9,869 bases of DNA, taken from NCBI GenBank assembly GCA_902472555.1, contig CABROF010000095.1, positions 1 to 9,869 of the forward strand, read 5' to 3'. The position numbers were made by a program, and so were the translations under genes. This document shows positions 6,593 through 9,869 of this stretch, piece by piece. A model generated the notes under the pieces. It made no database searches. It had not been told where the DNA came from and saw only the letters and a program-made list of their open reading frames with translations. This stretch comes from UMGS1851 sp900555605 (GTDB lineage Bacteria; Bacillota; Clostridia; UBA1212; UBA1255). The first letter of the stretch is position 1. The number at the start of each line of letters is the position of its first letter.

Positions 6593-6621
6593 CATGGAGC
6601 CTGCCGGCGGCCGGCTCCATG
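6593..6621 (+). promoter_or_regulatory. Strong leader hairpin/palindrome (operator or mRNA stabiliser)
   Basis: CATGGAGCC (6593-6601) and GGCTCCATG (6613-6621) are exact complements, giving a 9-bp GC-rich stem around an 11-base loop in which three more pairs (6603-6605 with 6609-6611) can form. It lies directly after the predicted transcription start. There is no T-run behind it, so it is not a simple terminator. It may be a repressor operator at +1 or a 5'-protecting stem. Confidence 0.55.
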
Positions 6622-6648
6622 GGGTACATATCGCATTGAAGGAGAGAA

Positions 6649-7458
6649 ATGAAGATGAAGAAGGTATTGGCATTTATTTTTGCGGCATTGATGTGCGTGT
6701 CTTTGTTTGCCGGCTGCGCGGAGCAGAAAGAGGACTGGGCATATATTGAAGACAAGGGTGAACTGATCATCGGCATTACGCTGTTTGCGCCGATGAACTA
6801 TAAAGACGCCGAGGGCGAACTGACAGGCTTTGAAACCGAGTTTGCAAAGGCTGTTTGCGAAGAGCTGGGATTGAAGGCAAAATTCCAGGTGATCGAATGG
6901 AGTGCTAAGGAAACGGAATTGAATTCGAAAAATATTGACTGCATTTGGAACGGCATGACCATTGACGATGACAGAAGGGCAAACATGGCTATCAGCGTGC
7001 CGTATATGAAGAATCAGCAGGTGATGGTGGTCCGGCAGGAGAATGCGGACAAATATACGGATGCGGCAAGCCTCAAGGATGCAGTGGTAGTAGCGGAGAA
7101 AAAGTCTGCGGGAGAAACGGTTGCCCAGAAAAATGAAACCTTTGCGCAGGCAAAATATACGGCAGTGGATTCGCAGGCAAAGGTTCTGCTTGAGGTGAAA
7201 GCCGGGACCGCGGATGTGGGACTGATCGATTATGTCATGTCCATCGGGTCTCTCGGAGAGGGGACGGATTACGCGGACCTGACGGTGACGGACCAGACCT
7301 TCAATCCGGAGGAATACGGCATTGCCTTCCGCAAGGGCAGCACGGAGACACTGGAAAAGGTCAACGCTGCCATCCAGAAGCTGGCAGACAACGGAACGCT
7401 GCAGAATATTGCGAAAAAATATAAGCTCGACGAGCTTCTTTTAGTGAAAGCAAAGTAA
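6649..7458 (+). CDS. Amino-acid ABC transporter substrate-binding lipoprotein
   Basis: Extracellular receptor that captures a polar amino acid or similar solute and hands it to the permease encoded next. Lipoprotein signal peptide: basic MKMKK, a hydrophobic core, then SLFAGC with the lipidated cysteine at C23. The mature part is a bacterial extracellular solute-binding protein family 3 (PBPb) fold: ELIIGITLFAPMNYKD at the start, GFETEFAKAVCEELG, then WNGMTIDDDRRANMAISVPY (Arg and Asp of the ligand carboxylate/amino site), a KSAGETVAQKN hinge region, and GIAFRKGSTETLEKVNAAI near the end. 269 residues, normal length. AAGGAG (6639-6644) lies four bases before ATG 6649 and ten before ATG 6655, so either start is possible. 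First gene of the transport operon. The ligand cannot be read from the sequence. Confidence 0.92.
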   Translation: MKMKKVLAFIFAALMCVSLFAGCAEQKEDWAYIEDKGELIIGITLFAPMNYKDAEGELTGFETEFAKAVCEELGLKAKFQVIEWSAKETELNSKNIDCIWNGMTIDDDRRANMAISVPYMKNQQVMVVRQENADKYTDAASLKDAVVVAEKKSAGETVAQKNETFAQAKYTAVDSQAKVLLEVKAGTADVGLIDYVMSIGSLGEGTDYADLTVTDQTFNPEEYGIAFRKGSTETLEKVNAAIQKLADNGTLQNIAKKYKLDELLLVKAK

Positions 7459-7580
7459 CGATACCGCAAGCCTTCCGCGGCAGGGGGGGGCTTATGCATT
7501 TTGCCTGCATTCCGGCTGCTTCAGACAACGGAATGCAGGTGTACATAACGAAAATCTGAAATAAAAGGCGGTTTATTCAC
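7459..7580 (+). promoter_or_regulatory. Intercistronic double hairpin between receptor and permease
   Basis: Two stem-loops fill this gap. The first pairs AAGCCTTCC (7468-7476) with the G-rich arm 7485-7493 (nine pairs, two of them G-U) and includes a run of eight Gs (7483-7490). The second pairs CCTGCATTCCG (7504-7514) exactly with CGGAATGCAGG (7529-7539), loop 14 bases. Neither is followed by a T-run. In many binding-protein operons such structures protect the receptor message from 3' decay so that receptor exceeds permease; that role is inferred here. Confidence 0.6.
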
Positions 7581-8252
7581 ATGTCATTTTCGACGGTGAC
7601 AAGGCTTTTGGCAGAGGGCTTTGTCCAGAATTGCATTATTTTTTTCCTGACATTGCTTCTGGCGCTGCCCTTGGGGCTGATCCTGACGTTCGGATCCATG
7701 TCAAAATTCAAGCCACTCAAATATCTTGTGAAAACATTTGTCTGGATCATCAGGGGGACCCCGCTGATGCTGCAGCTTTTTGTTGTCATGTATGTGCCGG
7801 GACTTCTCTTCGGCATCCGTATGCCGGATCAGCTGCTGGGTATTTCCGTAGACCCCCGGATGATTTCTGCGCTGATCGCGTTTGTGATCAATTATGCCGC
7901 ATATTTTTCGGAAATTTTCCGCGGCGGAATCGAAAGTATCCCCAAGGGACAGTATGAAGCGGGGCATGTTTTGGGGATGACGAAAAGCCAGATTTTTTTC
8001 CGCGTGGTTCTGCTCCAGGTAGTAAAGCGCATTGTCCCGCCTATGGGAAATGAGATTATTACCCTGGTAAAGGATACCTCCCTGGCGCGTGTAATCGCAG
8101 TGAACGAGATTCTGTGGATCGCCGAGGATTTTACAAAAGAGGGCATGATCTGGCCGCTGTTCTACACGGGGGTCTTTTTCCTGGCCTTCTGCGGCCTTCT
8201 GACGCTGCTGTTCGGATATCTGGAAAAGCGCCTGAACTACTTTAAATGCTGA
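7581..8252 (+). CDS. Amino-acid ABC transporter permease (HisM/GlnP family)
   Basis: Inner-membrane channel subunit, probably acting as a homodimer since only one permease is encoded. Hydrophobic segments lie at about 17-38, 47-72, 94-113 and 188-214. The cytoplasmic coupling loop EAGHVLGMTKSQIFFRVVLLQ (126-146, in pieces) is the EAA motif that docks with the ATPase; the usual proline of VVLPQ is leucine. IIRGTPLMLQL (56-66) and PPMGNEIITLVKDTSL (153-168) are family hallmarks. 223 residues, normal. ATG 7581 follows AAGGCGG (7565-7571) at nine bases. It is separated from the receptor by two hairpins and from the ATPase gene by 36 bases. Confidence 0.92.
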   Translation: MSFSTVTRLLAEGFVQNCIIFFLTLLLALPLGLILTFGSMSKFKPLKYLVKTFVWIIRGTPLMLQLFVVMYVPGLLFGIRMPDQLLGISVDPRMISALIAFVINYAAYFSEIFRGGIESIPKGQYEAGHVLGMTKSQIFFRVVLLQVVKRIVPPMGNEIITLVKDTSLARVIAVNEILWIAEDFTKEGMIWPLFYTGVFFLAFCGLLTLLFGYLEKRLNYFKC

Positions 8253-8288
8253 GCTCTTGCCGGAAAACGGCGGAATGGATGTTGTGAT

Positions 8289-9104
8289 ATGGCAATATTA
8301 GAGGTACATGATATTTGGAAAAACTTCGGGAGCACAAAGGTGCTGAGGGGAATCGATTTTTCCCTTGATCAAGGAGAGGTTCTGGCCATCCTCGGATCCT
8401 CAGGCAGCGGCAAAACCACGCTGCTGCGCTGTCTGAATTTTCTGGAAAAGCCGGACCGGGGCCGCGTCTGCCTGAATGGAGAGGTTCTATTTGATGCAAA
8501 GGATCCGAACTCCCAGCTGGAAAAGGATGTGCGGACAAAACGCCTCCATTTCGGATTAGTATTTCAATCCTTTCATTTATTTCCCCAGTATACGGTGCTG
8601 AAAAACGTAACGCTGGCAGTCGCGCTTTTGGCAAAAGGCAGGCCGGATTACCGGGCAAAGAAAAAACAGCTCGAAGAAGCCATCGACGCGGAAGCCAGGG
8701 CGCTGCTGAGCCGAGTCGGCCTGTCTGAAAAAATGGATTTCTATCCGCATCAGCTGTCGGGCGGCCAGCAGCAGCGTGTGGCGATTGCCCGGGCCTTGGC
8801 GCTGAAGCCGGATATTTTGTGCTTTGACGAGCCTACCAGCGCGTTGGACCCGGAGCTTACCGGAGAGGTGCTGAAAGTCATTCGCGGCTTGAAGTCTTCG
8901 GACAGCACCATGATCGTGGTCACCCATGAAATGGAATTCGCCCGGAAGGTGGCGGATAAGGTGATCTTTATGGCAGACGGCGTCATTGATGAGACGGGAA
9001 CTGCGGAGGAAGTTTTTGGATCCCCCAAAAGTCCGCGTTTAAAAGCATTTTTTGCAAACTATGCAAATAGCAGAGAGGGAAAGGACGAAGAGGCAAATGC
9101 ATGA
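8289..9104 (+). CDS. Amino-acid ABC transporter ATP-binding protein (GlnQ/HisP family)
   Basis: Cytoplasmic ATPase that drives uptake with the permease encoded just upstream. Motifs in order: Walker A GSSGSGKT (36-43), Q-loop Gln93 in FQSFHLFPQYTVLKNV, signature LSGGQ (156-160), Walker B ILCFDE (176-181) with catalytic Glu181, D-loop SALDP, and switch His213 in VVTHE. The FHLFP and THEMEFAR stretches mark the polar amino-acid uptake subfamily. 271 residues, somewhat longer than typical (about 240-255): extra residues sit at 112-135, between the Q-loop and signature. The ribosome site before ATG 8289 is weak (GGA), suggesting coupled translation. Its stop overlaps the start of the yerC-like gene. 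Confidence 0.94.
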   Translation: MAILEVHDIWKNFGSTKVLRGIDFSLDQGEVLAILGSSGSGKTTLLRCLNFLEKPDRGRVCLNGEVLFDAKDPNSQLEKDVRTKRLHFGLVFQSFHLFPQYTVLKNVTLAVALLAKGRPDYRAKKKQLEEAIDAEARALLSRVGLSEKMDFYPHQLSGGQQQRVAIARALALKPDILCFDEPTSALDPELTGEVLKVIRGLKSSDSTMIVVTHEMEFARKVADKVIFMADGVIDETGTAEEVFGSPKSPRLKAFFANYANSREGKDEEANA

Positions 9105-9390
9105 GAGTAAAATGAAAACGCCGGAAGTGGAACGTTTATATCAGGCAATTCTGACGCTTCGGACCCCGGAGGAATGTGCCGCCTTTTTCTCTGATATCTG
9201 CACTATTCACGAACTTACGGCGCTTTCCCAGCGCCTTGAGGTGGCGGAAAGCCTATGCAGGGGAGAAACCTTCAGCACAATCGTGGAAAAGACCGGCGCC
9301 TCCACGGCTACGATCTCCCGGGTCAACCGGTGCCTGAAATATGGAGCCGACGGCTATGCAATGGTTCTCAGCCGGCTCGGGCCCGTTTGA
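9097..9390 (+). CDS. yerC: TrpR-like regulator, YerC/YecD family
   Basis: Small DNA-binding protein of the TrpR superfamily; in the enteric relative TrpR, tryptophan is the corepressor, but the YerC ligand is not firmly established as far as I know. The sequence is close to Bacillus YerC throughout: ILTLRTPEECAAFFSDICT (18-36), ELTALSQRLEVAESL (39-53), and a helix-turn-helix GETFSTIVEKTGASTATISRV (56-76, in pieces) followed by RCLKYG. The chosen start ATG 9097 gives 97 residues and overlaps the ATPase stop; ATG 9112 (92 residues) also fits the usual family N-terminus. Earlier starts inside the ATPase gene would add a non-homologous tail. Last in the transport operon, so it may sense the imported amino acid and act on the palindrome at 6593-6621; that is inference. 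Confidence 0.88.
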   Translation: MHESKMKTPEVERLYQAILTLRTPEECAAFFSDICTIHELTALSQRLEVAESLCRGETFSTIVEKTGASTATISRVNRCLKYGADGYAMVLSRLGPV

Positions 9391-9413
9391 GAGGCCCCGG
9401 TTATCCGTGATCC

Positions 9414-9869
9414 CTATTGATCCGTGAGGAGTTTTGTTTCCCTTTCTTTTTCTTTTTTCATCACCGGACGCCGGCCCTCAGGCCGTTTGCCGGCGCGGCG
9501 TTTTGCCGTTTTATCTTTTTTATGCGCACATAACGATACTTCCGAATAGAGTGCGGCGGAAACATTGCTGCCGCATATTTTCAGGCCCCGCAGGTCCGAC
9601 AGCACCATCTGCAGTGCGGATTCCGGAATCGCAACCAGCGAATAATCCTGAAAAATTTCGATTTTACCGATGTCTTTTCCGGTCAGCCCGGTGCGTTCCG
9701 TCAGTGCGCCTACAATATGGCCGGGCAGAATCTGACTGGATTTCCCGATGCTCAGACGTATTTTGCATGTCCTGCCGCTGTGGCCGCAGGGCTCTGGAAT
9801 CAGCTCCGGCTCTTTCTGCGGTACGCCGAGATAGAGCTGCAGGGCCGCGGCTGCAATGTCCCGCTGCGC
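9414..9869 (-). CDS. DEAD-box RNA helicase, C-terminal part with DbpA-type RNA-binding domain (cut by window edge)
   Basis: The reading frame enters from the right edge and ends at TGA 9416-9414, giving 151 visible residues. About residues 35-110 match the DbpA/CsdA RNA-binding domain: CKIRLSIGKSSQILPGHIVGAL, then RTGLTGKDIGKIEIFQDYSL (both shortened here), then AIPESALQMVLSDLRGLKICG. In DbpA this domain binds 23S rRNA, and in related helicases it directs the core to structured RNA. The preceding AQRDIAAAALQLYLG is typical of the end of the helicase core linker. The final 35 residues are Lys/Arg-rich, a usual unstructured RNA-binding tail. The helicase motifs (DEAD, SAT) lie outside the window, so the gene name (deaD, cshA or dbpA) is open. 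It is convergent with yerC, 23 bases apart. Confidence 0.88.
   Translation of the reverse strand, partial: AQRDIAAAALQLYLGVPQKEPELIPEPCGHSGRTCKIRLSIGKSSQILPGHIVGALTERTGLTGKDIGKIEIFQDYSLVAIPESALQMVLSDLRGLKICGSNVSAALYSEVSLCAHKKDKTAKRRAGKRPEGRRPVMKKEKERETKLLTDQ

Noticed and set aside
9377..9413. Bidirectional terminator between yerC and the helicase gene
   Set aside because: GGGCC and GGCCC can pair, but the stem is short, needs a bulge, and has no T-run on either side.

Overview
The window looks like chromosomal DNA from a low-GC-phylum (Firmicutes) anaerobe of the Clostridia, most like the Lachnospiraceae. The evidence is a spore photoproduct lyase of the clostridial type, a TrpR-like YerC/YecD regulator, a Firmicutes-style amino-acid ABC operon with a lipoprotein receptor, and strong Shine-Dalgarno sequences. 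The lineage is inferred from protein resemblance by eye, not from a search. There are no rRNA or tRNA genes, no CRISPR array, and no transposase, integrase or phage structural gene.

Left part (1-3223, minus strand): a two-gene unit. A 55-residue cysteine-rich protein (3056-3223) is followed by a very large protein (about 960 residues, 105-3003). The large protein carries the catalytic signature of the double-psi beta-barrel RNA polymerase superfamily, in the single-chain form seen in eukaryotic RNA-dependent RNA polymerases (QDE-1/RDR), phage YonO and crAss-like phage RNA polymerase: an SGxDFDSD motif with flanking conserved blocks. Its reading frame stays open about 139 codons upstream of its first usable in-frame start (GTG at 2585). 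A perfectly placed ATG with a ribosome binding site at 3003 is one frame off, so the 5' end holds a frameshift, a sequence error or a recoding event. This is the most unusual system in the window.

Divergent control region (3224-3637): no gene. It holds a minus-strand promoter candidate feeding the polymerase unit, a strong plus-strand promoter feeding the next operon, a pair of 14-bp direct repeats 63 bp apart with a 12-bp palindrome midway between them, and a CT-rich leader built from short repeats.

Middle part (3638-6532, plus strand): a probable operon of three genes. These are a nucleoside phosphorylase/MTA-SAH nucleosidase-like protein with an internal 39-bp in-frame tandem repeat, a radical-SAM spore photoproduct lyase (splB) whose start overlaps it, and the nucleotide pyrophosphatase maf. 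A DNA repair and nucleotide-housekeeping theme links them.

Right part (6555-9390, plus strand): a promoter, a strong 5'-leader hairpin, then a polar amino-acid ABC importer (lipoprotein receptor, permease, ATPase). The last gene encodes a TrpR-family YerC protein that overlaps the end of the ATPase gene. Two hairpins separate receptor from permease. At the right edge, on the minus strand and convergent, lies the C-terminal part of a DEAD-box RNA helicase with a DbpA-type RNA-binding domain.
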